Positions 25,007 through 36,873 of a stretch of DNA of 64,000 nucleotides are shown here, piece by piece (within the stretch, counting starts at the first letter, position 1; each line of letters starts with the position of its first letter). Source of the stretch: Hypomyces perniciosus (taxonomy: Eukaryota; Ascomycota; Sordariomycetes; Hypocreales; Hypocreaceae); assembly GCA_008477525.1 (NCBI GenBank), contig SPDT01000003.1, positions 2,542,001 to 2,606,000 on the forward strand, written 5' to 3'. The translations under genes and the position numbers were made by a program. A model generated the notes under the pieces. That model ran no database searches. It saw only the letters and a list, made by a program, of their open reading frames with translations, and was not told the origin of the DNA.

Positions 25007-27960
25007 GACCCTAGTATATAGATGCTATATTATTTTATTTACTAGCAAAATACATTAATGTAATCTTTTATATATCTTAAAGCTGTATTACATTATTGCT
25101 AGGCCTATATATTCCCTAATACATTTAGCCGCCAATTTATCTCACTAAATGGTATTAGGACTTGGATTAAGTGGAAGGCAGCCTATTAATGGTAAACTAG
25201 ATTAGATTATTTTCTAAGAATTTCAAGGTAGGAAAATATAGGCTAAAAGCTGGGTCACCTTAACTATCGCTGAGATAAGGCGTTTATATAAGTCACCCTA
25301 TACCACGACACTTGCCCTGCTTAAACCTTAGAAGTAGCACCTGTAACCGATCCTTAATATCTATCTATAAGTCTTTTTTGCATAAAAGTCTCAGCCAGCT
25401 CAGGGATAGCCCATTTAGCCCCCTAAGGCAAGACGGGTTTCCTACCTACTGGCTGAAAGTACTGATAGTCTACTAAAGCAGAAGCGCTGAAAGAGAATTA
25501 TTGTTCCGATTTGTTAAATACAAAGCGCTAATATAGACTTTTAATATATACGCGTACCCGGGGTATAGTGATAGGGTATTAGTGTTGCCCTGGATAGAGG
25601 AAGGGGGGTAGTGGTAGTCTATACTATTCTTGAGAGAACAGTATAGCAATAATCCTTCGGGCGACCTGGTTCATACAATAGTAAAGCTAGATATATAGCA
25701 CTGTATCACCTCACTATTCCTCTTGCATAGCATATACGCCTTTTTTATCGTAGCCGCGAACCACCTTAGCTTAGATAATACAGGAGTATGCCCTTAAGAG
25801 AATGAGAGGAAGCCTTTCATAACATGAACAAAGCTCTCGATCTGAGACTTAGTTTAAGTTGTGCGTGATTATATACTATAATCGAGTCAATTGCTCTAGA
25901 AAAAAGTCTATCGCTAAGTGCATCAAAAGATCACTATCTCCCTATTACAGCCGCCGCGTAAGAATTCTGCGCCGCCTGAAACCTGCACTAATATAAATTT
26001 CTACAGCGCAAAATGTATCTGTAATTATTTATTAATACTAGCAGTTAATTATTTGCTAGTCTTTTATTTATTAAAGACGGCCTATAGTATTTATCGCTTG
26101 CCTTTAAAGCTTTGTTAGGGAGCCCTCGCCTTAATCACTTTTAAGAGCCTAAAAGTTGTATTTTGCACCTTTACCTTGCTCTTATTGCCGCAGACTAATA
26201 TTAGCGAGGATAAAAGCGGCAGCTTTATTTTAATTTTATAAGAGAAATTAAATGTAAATTTAAATAGTTTTAATGCTTTAGGCGTAGGCGCACTATAGGT
26301 TTCTAGCTTTTTTAATATTAAGGCAGCCTTGAAAAAATGATTAATTCTTTAAAGCCTCTATATATTGTCGTCCTCCCTATCCACTCCAGTTCTGTGTAAT
26401 TGATCTTCGAAACTTTAGGAATACCTTGGGAAATTGAAATAAAACCGATGGCTCTAGCCAGCTCGATGCAGTCGCGGACCCAGTAGACAAGCAGTTTAAT
26501 CGTGGGCAGATATGCTCTCTTTACAGCTCACTACCATCGCTACTATCGTTAACTGTAAGTCAAAGTCGTAAAATACAGTAGCCGCAGATACTATAATCGA
26601 GAGCGCTGCAATCTGCGCTTTCCTTATATATTAAACGCTCACCTCAGACAAAGCATAGTCGAATATCTCAAGTTAAGTCTTAAATTTAACAGTCCCAATC
26701 ACAACAGCTTTAAGACTCCTAACCTTAATTATCAGAGCATTCAACTCTAACAGTTTTACAGATAATTCTCTAACCAGAAACAAGACCTATATTAAATAAG
26801 AAGCTTACTGCCGAGGTTAAAGGCATCTACACTAGTCTTGTTATAGTGGAAAGTAAATGTATTAAAGTGGATAATATGCAATCTTCCAATTAGGATATAT
26901 TGCGGCAATTAAGCAATAAATAGTGGCAGGCTTTTATTGTATTGCACCGCATATTATTACATGAACATTATAACTTTTTCTTAGCCAGCCAATATCTATT
27001 AGCTAGTCTAGTCTTTCGCCGCCTAGCTGTAAATTTTGCTATACCAGCAAGGATATAGCGATATAGAATTTATTTATTTCTAGAGCTTTTAATATACAAA
27101 TTGCCGTTATCTTTAGAGCCTATATTTACATTTATTTATATCGCCTATAGTATAATGGCTTTACTTTATAAGACTGTGCCTGCTTTTAAGGATATATAGA
27201 TAGAATGCCTTGGCGACCTTAGCAGGTACTGTATAGTAATTGAAGATAATAATATTTAGGATCGAGAGATGTAGATTTCCGTTTCGCGGTATTGGTATAG
27301 TAAAGCTTCAGATAAATTACTAATAACTGGCCATCTCTATTATCATCTAGCGATTCTCGCTTAGCCCAATGCCTTGCAATAGGTTTACTACTATATAAAG
27401 TCACTATATATAGTAATTCCCTTTCTAAGTGCGCGGGAAAGTATAATAATACTATTTAACTTGGTTTTAAGTTCACTATTACTGTATTTGGAGCCTATTA
27501 ATGCAGGTTTTATGCATATTTATGCAATTTTCTTCTCTGGCAAATACTAGGATTAGCTAGAACCCTTAATAAATTAATCCTACAATCTCTTAGATAGATA
27601 CATTGCCAGCATAACTAAAGGTTAGCTTGTGCCAGGGCAAGTAACCCTATTAATAAAGTATATAATAGCGCCTTTTACTAACAATTAAATAGTTATTTTA
27701 TTAGAATCTCCTTTAGATGTCCTCTATTAGGCTATAGGGATAAGTCTAATGTTCCCAAGCATGCAATCACAATAAAGCGACCTAAGGAGTCTAATATTAC
27801 TATAGAGGGGGCTTCTATAGCAAACATAATTCCTAAAGGGACTTTTTTTAAAAACACTTTTATTTATTATTTATATATATAAAACTATCACATGCTAGTA
27901 AGGGGATATAAATATCTTGCCTTACCTTTATATAGAGTTAGTCTTTTTGTATTATATATT
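25007..27960. other. AT-rich stretch without recognisable gene
   Basis: Short open frames at 25918-26118 (plus) and 27219-27404 (minus) have no recognisable domains and look like chance. No repeats with the rest of the window were noticed. Confidence 0.5.
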
Positions 27961-28450
27961 ACAATTCCCTGCTACTATATTTTACTTTAAAGGAAAATTT
28001 CCTTAGAAACTGATAGCTGTAATGTTAAACTATTTAAAGAAATCTTACAAGTTTAAGCCTTATATAAATAGTAAAGTATTCCCAGGGCTAATAAAGAATA
28101 ATATTCCGCGGCCGCTGCTAGAGGATTATATAATAAAGGGCTTTATTTATATAAAGAAATACCTCCCCGATAACTGGTTCTCTTTTGAGACAGTTGATGA
28201 GGATGAGAAATACTTTGAGCAGGGTTTAATAATAAAGGTATATAAGGAGAGGATTTTATGGCTGGGATATAGAATTATAAGCTTTAATAGATGGTTAATA
28301 TAGGGCGATAAGATTAAAAAGTTTTCGGTTGCCTTTTAATACAATATCGACTTAGATGATACCCCTGGGGAGGCTATTGTAGATGTTTAGGATATTTAGG
28401 AGGATATTCTTATTCTAGATGTCAGCGGTAACTGAAGATATGTAGGTAGG
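27961..28450 (+). pseudogene. Possible Est1-type DNA/RNA-binding protein fragment (tentative)
   Basis: A 93-codon open stretch (28022-28303) reads PRPLLEDYIIKGF, KKYLPDNWF, VDEDEKYFE and ERILWLGYRI, and continues after a TAG as DLDDTPGEAIVDV. This layout (LLEDF..G, P..WF, D.DER, ER.LWLG.RIA) resembles the C-terminal part of fungal proteins usually annotated as Est1-type DNA/RNA-binding, but I am recalling this and cannot check it. The final Trp codon is lost to TAG. Only the C-terminal part is recognisable. Confidence 0.35.
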
Positions 28451-30533
28451 ATTAGAAACTGAGGCCTTAGGGGTAGAAATAGGCAGTATAGGGAGCAGAG
28501 TGGTGGCGGATATGGAGGAAGGGTTTAAGAGATCCACTAGGGGGGCAAGTTTTGGCATAAAAGTGAGATAAGATCGGGCGTAGGTTGAGGAAACAGTTAT
28601 TGCTGAAGTATTTAGGGGTATCTGAAAATGGACTGCTTTCCTATATTTGCCTATTAAGCATTAAAAACCTGTGTAAAGAAATATGGAATATGATTAAGCT
28701 TAAAGGGCCTCTGATTAGGCGTTTAAGTGTATGTGTAGGGGGTGGATTTAATGTGTTAATTTATATTGAGGTATTTTGTTATGGCTAGGGTTTATTAATT
28801 CTATACCTACGGATTTACTTAATGATATTTAGTGCTGGTGGAAATAATGCAGTACTAGGAGTAAACGAATTACCCGATAGATTGGTTAAGCGGGGATTTA
28901 GGCCTTTATTTATATGGGGATATGGCCTGGAGGCTGTTGGCTGTCTGGCTTTTAGTATCTTTTTTAAGTACCCTGTATTCTATAGATAGCGTATAATACC
29001 CCTAATTTTTAAAGGGTAAAATGTCTGGTAATGTTAATGCAGTTAACCTACTTAATACCTGCTTTACTTAATTTCGCCCGCGGGAAGTTTCCAGCTACCT
29101 ACCCGGCTTAAATAAATATTTAAAGAGGATTAGTATACACTTAACGCTCTACTCGAGGATTATTTTATCTTAACCTTATCTAGTCCTGAGTCTATGTCAG
29201 GGATGCTCTTTTAGCCTAGATATAGAGTATAAATTGCTATAAAAAGAAAAGTATATTATTAAAACTATGCTAATCTGTGGTTGTAATATTAGGTAGGCCA
29301 GATACTTTTGCTTTATTTTTGTATTGCTGCTTTTATTGCAGACTATCATTCTTATTCTTCATATCTGTCTGCCATGCCCCGAATACGGCCTGTATAATGA
29401 AGAATGGATAGCCTATTTACTATCTAGTTGACTATAGTGAGCCTAGAAGTTGGGTTTACTTTTTTAACTTTAGTCTCGATTTTCTTTACTTTAATCTTCT
29501 AATATTACCGGTAGTCTTGCGGACTTTGATGGAGATTGAACTATGGTTTTAACTACGATAAAATGCTTGATACCTGTTTCCTTTATATATTTAGGTTGTT
29601 GTGGGTTGCTTGTATAATTCTGGGGACTGTTCCCGGCTTGGTTTTTGTAATTATAATGTGGCAGTCTAGGTATAATGATTTGGAGGGCTGGGTAAAATGT
29701 TGGTTTGGATAGGCGATCTTTGCAATAATACTAGTAAATTTTATAAAGGTAGTAAGCATTATATTATCTCGTCTCTGACTATTATATAAGATAAAATTTA
29801 ATATTATAAAAGTGCGTTAATATTGCTAGACTGTAGGAAGGAATTTTTAAAGTCTTATAGATTCCCTATATAATATCTGGCATCGCTATAGGTCTTCTTA
29901 CCACTGGCCAGTTCGCTCCGGTTCCCAACCTAATGGTATGGACGATAGTGTTATGTATAGTTTAAGAGCTGTCTACAGTGGCAATACTTTTTATTATCCT
30001 GAACTCGATGACAAATCGTTCGGAAAAATAGAGGATTTAGGCCAAGATATTGGCTTATATCCTTATCCTGCTGGCCATTTCCGCCGGTTTTGCATTTCTA
30101 AACTAAGCAAATCGTCTACTTGTATATATATTATTAATTTTAAAGTAATGCCTTGGTCTTTATTAACTATAGTTTAGTTGCTGGCTTTTATATATATCTT
30201 TCTAGATATTATTGGGACCTTGTGGAAAATCATTTGCCAGGATAATTCGGATAAGGCTTGCCCTCCTATACCGAAAGTGCCTCGATCGAATTGATGTTTG
30301 GGCAGCATGTTGTGTGTATATTCTGCGGAATTAAAGCATATATTTATATAAGAGAGTGGTAAGATATATGCATGAATGGGGTCTAGTGGCACTTTTATGT
30401 GATTTCTATATTATATTCTTGTTGACTTTTAAGTCTTACTTAATGGCATGTTCCGTTTTGCTGCCCTTCCCTTCGCAAACTCTCTTTACGCTTTTTTATA
30501 TATAACCGTTTAATATATTTCTATTTGCAATTA
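28451..30533. other. AT-rich stretch, possible membrane-protein relic
   Basis: Plus-strand translations near 29300-29450 and 29860-29990 give hydrophobic stretches (for example FIFVLLLLLQTIILILHICLP) broken by TAG/TAA, which would fit a decayed multi-pass membrane protein, but no family can be named. Other short open frames (28585-28788, 29938-30177, 30174-30392) give no domain. Confidence 0.3.
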
Positions 30534-30826
30534 CAAGGGCTCCTAGAGGGCCACTGGAGGGGAAGAATAAAACTCCCCTCTTGCCACTGCCTTTTCTATG
30601 AGCTTCAATAACCCCTTACTTAATTTAATAACCTCAATCAAGCCGGCTACGCCTGTTCAACACGGCAGCTTTCAATATCGCTGACCAGCTTGAATAACGC
30701 TAACTGGCTTGAACAACGCGGCCCTGATCATCCTGTTCAAGCCAGCTAGGCCTGTTCAATGCGGCAGCTTTCAATAACGCTAACCGGCTTGAACAACATT
30801 GACCGGCTTGAACAACGCGGCCCTAA
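30534..30826 (+). repeat. Dispersed direct repeat, left copy (flanks kinase-like gene)
   Basis: About 290 bp matching 33985-34290 in the same orientation. Both start around GAGGGCCAC.GGAGGGGAAG, run through CCCCTCTTGC.ACTGCC and contain a mini-satellite of units like AATAACGCTGACCGGCTTGA and CAATGCGGCAGCTTT. It is GC-richer than its surroundings. It could be a terminal repeat of a unit or an independent dispersed repeat. Confidence 0.75.
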
Positions 30827-30989
30827 TATATATTAACTTTTTTTTTTATAAAAGTTTACCTTAGTAAGATCCAGCTATTATTAATTTAATAACAATCCCT
30901 ATAATAGCCTTTCTAATCTGTAATATATTTCTTTTAATTACTATTTCCTTTAATTGCTATAATTTCCTTTTATTGCTATTATTTCCTAA

Positions 30990-33300
30990 TTGCGCCTTTA
31001 AATCTTTAAAACTCTCGCTGCGATGTGATCTAGTTCATGTATAAAACTGTTATATTCCGGCTTTTGCAATACCCTACGCTTCCTTTTGCGGCTGTTTATG
31101 CCAATCAACGCAAGTGGCTGGCGATTATATAATTCTTAGAACTTCGCCCGCTTAAAGTCTATAATTATTACTTTCTTTTCTTTGGCGTTATAGAGTATAT
31201 TGCATGGCTCTGCATTGCAGTAAAGGACGTAAAGCTTGTACAACTCTCTAAAAGCATCGGTGATTACCTGGCCAACAGATGCCTTATCATCCTGGCTGAT
31301 ATATTTATATAAGGGCCGGCCTGCTTAGCTGAAAAATATGAAATATTCAAATATCCTACTATTATAGTAATATAGAAGATCTGGATATATAATCCCAAGA
31401 TAGACAGGTATATGCTTCCCCTGGATAGTCGTGAGCTGATTATATAGTATGTTTTTATAATGTAGCCGGCTGACCCTCGATACTTCCACGCCTTTGGCAA
31501 CTAGCGTATAGCTATAGGAAGAAAGTTATACCTTGAATAGTGCCCCGACTGCGCCTGAAAGGTAGAGTGGTATGCAGTTAGCGTTAGCGCTATAATCTTT
31601 GGCGAGCTGGGCCTGGATAAAATGAAGGAACTCCTGTCGGTCAATATGCCTGCGTTTATAATAGGGAAGGTTAAGGCATTGCCCGTCCAGTAGCCTGCCG
31701 TATACTAATCCTAGGAGGCACTTTTAAGTATAGAATAGCCGTTTCTAGATATTCTTCTCTGCTTAGCCGCCTTTCCGCCTACTTTAATTATTAGCCCGCC
31801 CCCTCCCCTATCGTTTTCCCCTTGTAGTCGCAGCCTTGCTGACGCGGCCAGCCTGGTTTGGCGAAGGGGAGGGAGGGTTGTAGGGATTATTGCCGTTATT
31901 TTCATTATAATTGGCCTAATAGCTACAGTCCAGTGATTTATAGCGAGAATGGGTTAGAATTGGCGAGCGCTTTATGCGATTCTTCTAGTTTGATGCCTTG
32001 TAAGATATAGCACGCTTCTCTTTATGAACCGTTAGAGGGATATTCTTCAGCATATCGTCATACTCCACTACCTAAGCATTAAGTTTCGCAGAATCGTTAT
32101 GCCATAATATGGGTAGTGGTTTGGCTCGCAGAGCTTAAAGGATGAATGCAAATATTTGCGTGACGGCTGTCTGATAGAGTCCTGTTTCCTTGTCGGCAGC
32201 GATATCCTGACTGGGGACGCAGACAGTATAGTATATAATAGTAGGGTCGTTTAGTATCTGTAAAAAGATAAAGGCCTTTCCTGTATATATATAGCTATAT
32301 TGTATACCCTTTCTGACTATATAAGAGAAAATCTGGGTAATAATAGCTGCAGCAAGCGATTTAGATGCGAATGCGAAGCCCTCGCTATCTTTATTAATTA
32401 TATCCCGATCTGGTTGTATCTCTAACTCCAGCCCTGTAATAATCTCGCCGACACTTAACTTATAAGGTGCCTTGTACTCGATTGCAAGAGAGGGGATATT
32501 CCGACTATTGGAGTTTCTGTATATATAGAAGCTGTCTGTAAGAGGGGGTTTTCTCTTTATATTCGGGCAAACCTGTCAGCCTGACGGTCGTCCCTATAGT
32601 ATGCGACTTCTTGTATTGCTTTTAGATATAGATATGTATTCTATAGATTTAGTGAGGCTAGTAGGGGGATTGCCTAAGTTTATATAGCTTTTAAATATTA
32701 CAGTTCCTAAAAGGCTAAGGCTATCGCGAAAGACTGGGTTATTGTAGATATAGTCGATAAGTTTCTAGACAGCATTTTCTATAGCGTTGTGCTTGAACTG
32801 GCGAAGAGATATCTCACTGCTGATCGGGCTTAATACAGACTGCATATAGCTGAGTTAATGGACAGATGGAAATAGGAAATCTGAGTGAAATGAATCGCTT
32901 GCTGACAGCAGTTCCCAGATTTTTAACTGCTTGGTTATAAAGTCTGGGGATAGGACAATTCGCTGAGGATAAACTCTGCCGGTTAGATTGGTTGTATTGC
33001 CTTGGGTGGTGGAGGAAGGGTCGGTAATGACCTGGATTGCGGTATTGAGCGAGTGGCAACCTTTAAGGTACTGCTGAAGTGTCTGGAGCTGTGACACTCG
33101 CTCTGCTGCTTTGCGTCGGCGCTGTTCCTCTGTATGAAGATATTGCTTTTCTTTACGGAGGCGTTGTTCTTCCTCGCGTCGGCGTTGCTTGGTCGATAGA
33201 CGCTCCTTAGTGTCTTCGCGTCGGCGTTGCTCCTCTTCACGGAGGCGCTGCTCCTTTTCAAGCTGCAGTTGCAGCTTTGCTAATTCAGCTTCTATGATAA
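30990..33300 (-). pseudogene. Coiled-coil and protein-kinase-like gene, degraded
   Basis: Minus strand. The N-terminal part (33290-33110) is a charged coiled coil of repeats like EEEQRRRE. Next comes a region (33097-32855 open) leading into EYKAPYKLSVGEI (about 32470-32440) and ITQIFSYIVRKGIQYSYIYTGKAF (about 32360-32290), which I recognise as a multicopy fungal family. The C-terminal part reads like a small protein-kinase fold: GSIYLSILG (open 31264-31500), then LYVLYCNAEPCNILY in the place of the catalytic loop and IIIDFKRA in the place of the DFG-like metal-binding motif (about 31235-31160). Stops and frameshifts split it. In better copies such proteins run to about 700-800 residues. It lies between two direct repeats (30534-30826, 33985-34290), which may mean it is carried by a repeat. 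Confidence 0.7.
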
Positions 33301-33459
33301 TAACAATAACCTCCCTACTCAGGTAGAGGCGATAGATGGAAGCGGGGCGGGTGTTTGTTTATTTGTTTATATAGTACGCAGGGAGGAGATTAGATCTATC
33401 TACTAGTCCCCGCTATATTATAGTCGCACCTTAACTTAAGTAGGCAAATTGGTTGTATG

Positions 33460-33491
33460 CAAAAAAAACAAAAAAAAAACAAAAAAAAAAC
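33460..33491. repeat. A-rich low-complexity tract
   Basis: Three runs of eight to ten A separated by single C. It lies upstream of the kinase-like relic. Possibly a retroposon tail; not assignable. Confidence 0.5.
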
Positions 33492-33530
33492 ACCAAGACC
33501 CTGTATCGTTAAAACATATAATAGTCAAGC

Positions 33531-33585
33531 AAAGCTGCGCAGCGGCTTTATAAAGTGTAACCGATTAAAAGCTTAGCGCAGCTTT
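33531..33585. repeat. Short perfect inverted repeat
   Basis: AAAGCTGCGC at 33531-33540 pairs with GCGCAGCTTT at 33576-33585 around a 35-base loop. It lies 230 bases upstream of the kinase-like relic. Could be a hairpin or chance. Confidence 0.55.
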
Positions 33586-33984
33586 CTTATTTTATTTAAT
33601 GGGACGATTTAACACTCAGCCACTACAATCACTAGCCCCAAATGGCTATACTTACTAGCAATTAGTCATTTCTGCTACTCCCTCCCGCTCTATAATATAC
33701 TATTTACCTCTTTTTTTAGTATTATTATTACTAGAGAAAGGTGTATTATAATGTAATTGTGGAGATCTGTAAAAGCTATGCTTAATAGGGTAGCTTGCTA
33801 TGCTCAATGGAGTAGCTTTTGCAAAACAGCCCTGCAGTAGTTAGATTGCTCAATTTCCCACAACCCCTTTGACGCTTGCTTACCATAATAAAGGCCGTAA
33901 TAAAGCAGATAATAATAAGGAAGAGGATGAGTTCATGAGTTCAATGCATTGAGGGGCGCAGGCGCAGCTCCCCGCAAGGGCCCC

Positions 33985-34290
33985 CAGAGGGCTCCCAGAG
34001 GGCCACCGGAGGGGAAGAACAAAATTCCCCTCTTGCTACTGCCTTTTCTACTTCACTTCTTGCAAGCCAACTTTAATAACCTCGATCAAGGCGGCAGCTT
34101 TCAATAACGCTGACCGGCTTGAAAATCATTGACCGGCTTGAACAACATTAATCGGCTTGAACAACACTGCCCTAATCAGCCCAGTCAAGCCGGCTAGGCC
34201 CTATTAAACATAGCAGCTTTGAACCAAAGGGCCTAGATGCCTGAGCCGGCTTATTAACGCGGCCCTAATCAACCCATTTAAGCCGGATAG
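33985..34290 (+). repeat. Dispersed direct repeat, right copy
   Basis: Partner of 30534-30826, with the same start block and similar CCGGCTTGAACAAC and GCGGCCCTAATC units in a somewhat different order. Slightly longer, with an extra GGGCCCCCAGAGGG stretch in front. Confidence 0.75.
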
Positions 34291-35880
34291 GCCTATTTAA
34301 TATGGCAGGTTTTGGTAATATAGGTTAAATTAAGCTATCTGAATAACATAATATAGTCCTATTTAGTCTAGGTATACTGCATTAGTAATAGCCGCTAGTC
34401 TGGATATTAATTTGCTATAGTAATACCTATAACACTATACCTCGGGTTATTATATTTGTGTTTATAGAATTGCTTATTGTTATTAAATGGACTCTCTATA
34501 AGGGCACTTTGCTGTAAGGTTAGGCCTGCACTGAGACTTAAAGATTCTTTGGCTTAAATAGTGTATAACTATAGCTATTAATTGCTTTAAGGATAGCGCT
34601 AGATAATCCTGTATAGTTAGATTATGCGACTATTATTTAAATAGGAAAAGATAAATTGGTTACTATAAATAAAACTTTAATTGAGTAAGGTCTGTTAAAT
34701 ATAATATTTGAAATCCTGTAAGGTGGAATAATTTAATAATCTCCTTAATCTCGCGGTTACTTCTGCTTTTATAGAAAAATAAAAATACATGCTTAAAAGT
34801 TTGGCAGGAATATTATTGAATGCTTTAGAAGCGAGGGCTTTAAGAGTAATATTGTTTGCTCTTAAAGTATCCTTTCTAGCAATTTATTAGTTCTATATAA
34901 CTGTAACTGGATATAAGGATATATATATAAATGCCTTAGCTATATCCGAGTAAATGGCTAGCAATAAGATTAATAGACCAGCAAGACCTCTCTAACGCTA
35001 ACCTATCCGCCTATAGTACTGTAGCTGTTTCCTTAAAGTTAAGCTGTTTAGGGCAGTGCTTTATGCATTGGGATATTTATTAACGGCTATACTATTGCAA
35101 CCGCGACCTTTTTATAGCTAGATTAACCTTTCCAGCTTCTTTTATTTTATCCTATCCTTTAATAAGTCTAAAAAGATTAATAGCTGCATATAACTAAACC
35201 TAGCCGGCAATACTTCGCTATATTTGCTGGTGATAATGCTGTCTATAGCGCAGGTAATAATAGATATATAGAAAGCTGTAATAGGGACTTTATATAGAAG
35301 TGTAGTCTTGCGAAGTATTAATACTTAACTATATAGAAGTAACTTTTATATTCCTATGAAAAAGTTGATTGCGTTGGCTTTGATAAATCTATTAGGAAAG
35401 TATATTATTTTGGCTAAAGATCTCTTTCTTTTATATTTTTTCTTTATGCGGTTAAAATAAGTGGTTGAGGAATGTATGACTGGTAGCATAAAGTGTCCAG
35501 GTGCTTATCTGACCGAGTTATATAAATTGCATATTAGTGCTAAGAAGCTGTTTGTTTATGGATAAACGCCTTTAGGTAGTTGTAATAGAGAGTTTTTTGG
35601 CGTAAGTGCGTGAGATATAGCATAAAATAACAGTTTTTTATTCATATATAGCTGTACTACTTTTAATAGGTAACTTTAAAAGGCTTTTATAATATTTATT
35701 ATGAAATCTAAAGAAATCTAGTATAGCATTTATAATAGCCTTTATTTGATATTTAATTGGGCATTTATATTAGCATAATAATTAAATTTACTTTAAACTT
35801 CATTTCAACGTTCTAAAATCGATTTGTTTATAGTATTTATTTATATTTATTTTCATAGCTTATTTTAGTTGTCTATAACC
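34291..35880. other. AT-rich stretch, nothing recognised
   Basis: TA-rich sequence with stops in all frames, the last part of the RIP-affected compartment. It ends sharply near 35880. Confidence 0.55.
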
Positions 35881-35989
35881 CCCTCAATTTAGATGTCACT
35901 ACTTGTCCTGCAGTTAGGCGCTTAGGGTTGCCCTTGGCTTCCAGGCAGCCGCCCAGTAGTCAGTGCTTGCAGCTGGACACGTAAGCAGC

Positions 35990-36270
35990 GCTTAGAAATG
36001 GGACGCTGGGCTTCAGCGCTTACGAATGGGATTGCGCTTGAGAATGGGACACTTTGGGGTGGGACACTTTGGGATGGAACGCTTTGGGATGGGATACTTT
36101 GGGATGGAACACGGGGCTTTGGAGTTGGCCGCTTTAGGATGGGATGCAGCGCTTAGCCTTAGGACAGCAGCGCCTGTAGGATGAGATCACATGGCTTTAG
36201 GGTGGGCCCCTCTTGGATGGGACATGTGGCTTGAGGATGAGTGACTTCAGGATGGGGGGCTTTAGGATGC
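35990..36270. repeat. Degenerate minisatellite at the compartment boundary
   Basis: Irregular repetition of units like GGGATGGGACACTTT and GGCTTTAGGATGG. The tightest part is 36050-36110, with four near-copies. It sits just right of the change from AT-rich to normal composition and about 600 bases upstream of the NLR start. Confidence 0.75.
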
Positions 36271-36873
36271 TACAGTTGGGAGCGAAACCGCCGTCCTGTC
36301 CAAATAAACTCTTTTACAAATTGAAGCGCATAGACATGTCAACCACAGTGCTGATTACTGCCCATACACACATGGTACTTGATCTACACCTAGCCATGAC
36401 CCAGGTACAAATTTCCTCAAAATCCAGCACGTGACGAAGCGCAGCATAGTCAACGTACCAACTACACTGTAGCTGTCAATCGCAGGAATGCCCATTACCA
36501 TCGGTTATCTCAATTACCATAGCGCCAAACCTTTAACTCCCCCAGCAATACCTGGGTAAGCACTGGTCTATGGCTGATCGCACGGCAGGAGACTGTCGGC
36601 TGCGGCGTCGACAAGCTGTTATTTGATTTGTAACTTTCTGAGTTCTCTCGGATCAAACCAGAATCGGCAGCCGATGTGACGAGTGCTTGCAGCTGAGAGA
36701 TTCTGCCCAACCCCGCCTGGTCCAGCCCAATACTCAGCGGGGTCGCGACATGTTGCCTCGTTTCCTCATTTGAGGTCTCTTTGCGTTTATCTCTCCCATC
36801 TATGAGGGGCTGAGCGTTTAATATCTTCCAAGTCGCACCATTCGAATCTTCCGCGGTCCCAGATCAGCGCAAG
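36271..36873 (+). promoter_or_regulatory. Upstream region of the NLR gene
   Basis: No gene is seen here on either strand. Pyrimidine-rich tracts (for example TTTCCTCATTTGAGG near 36760) lie within 150 bases of the start, as is common in fungal promoters, but no specific factor site can be claimed. Confidence 0.35.
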
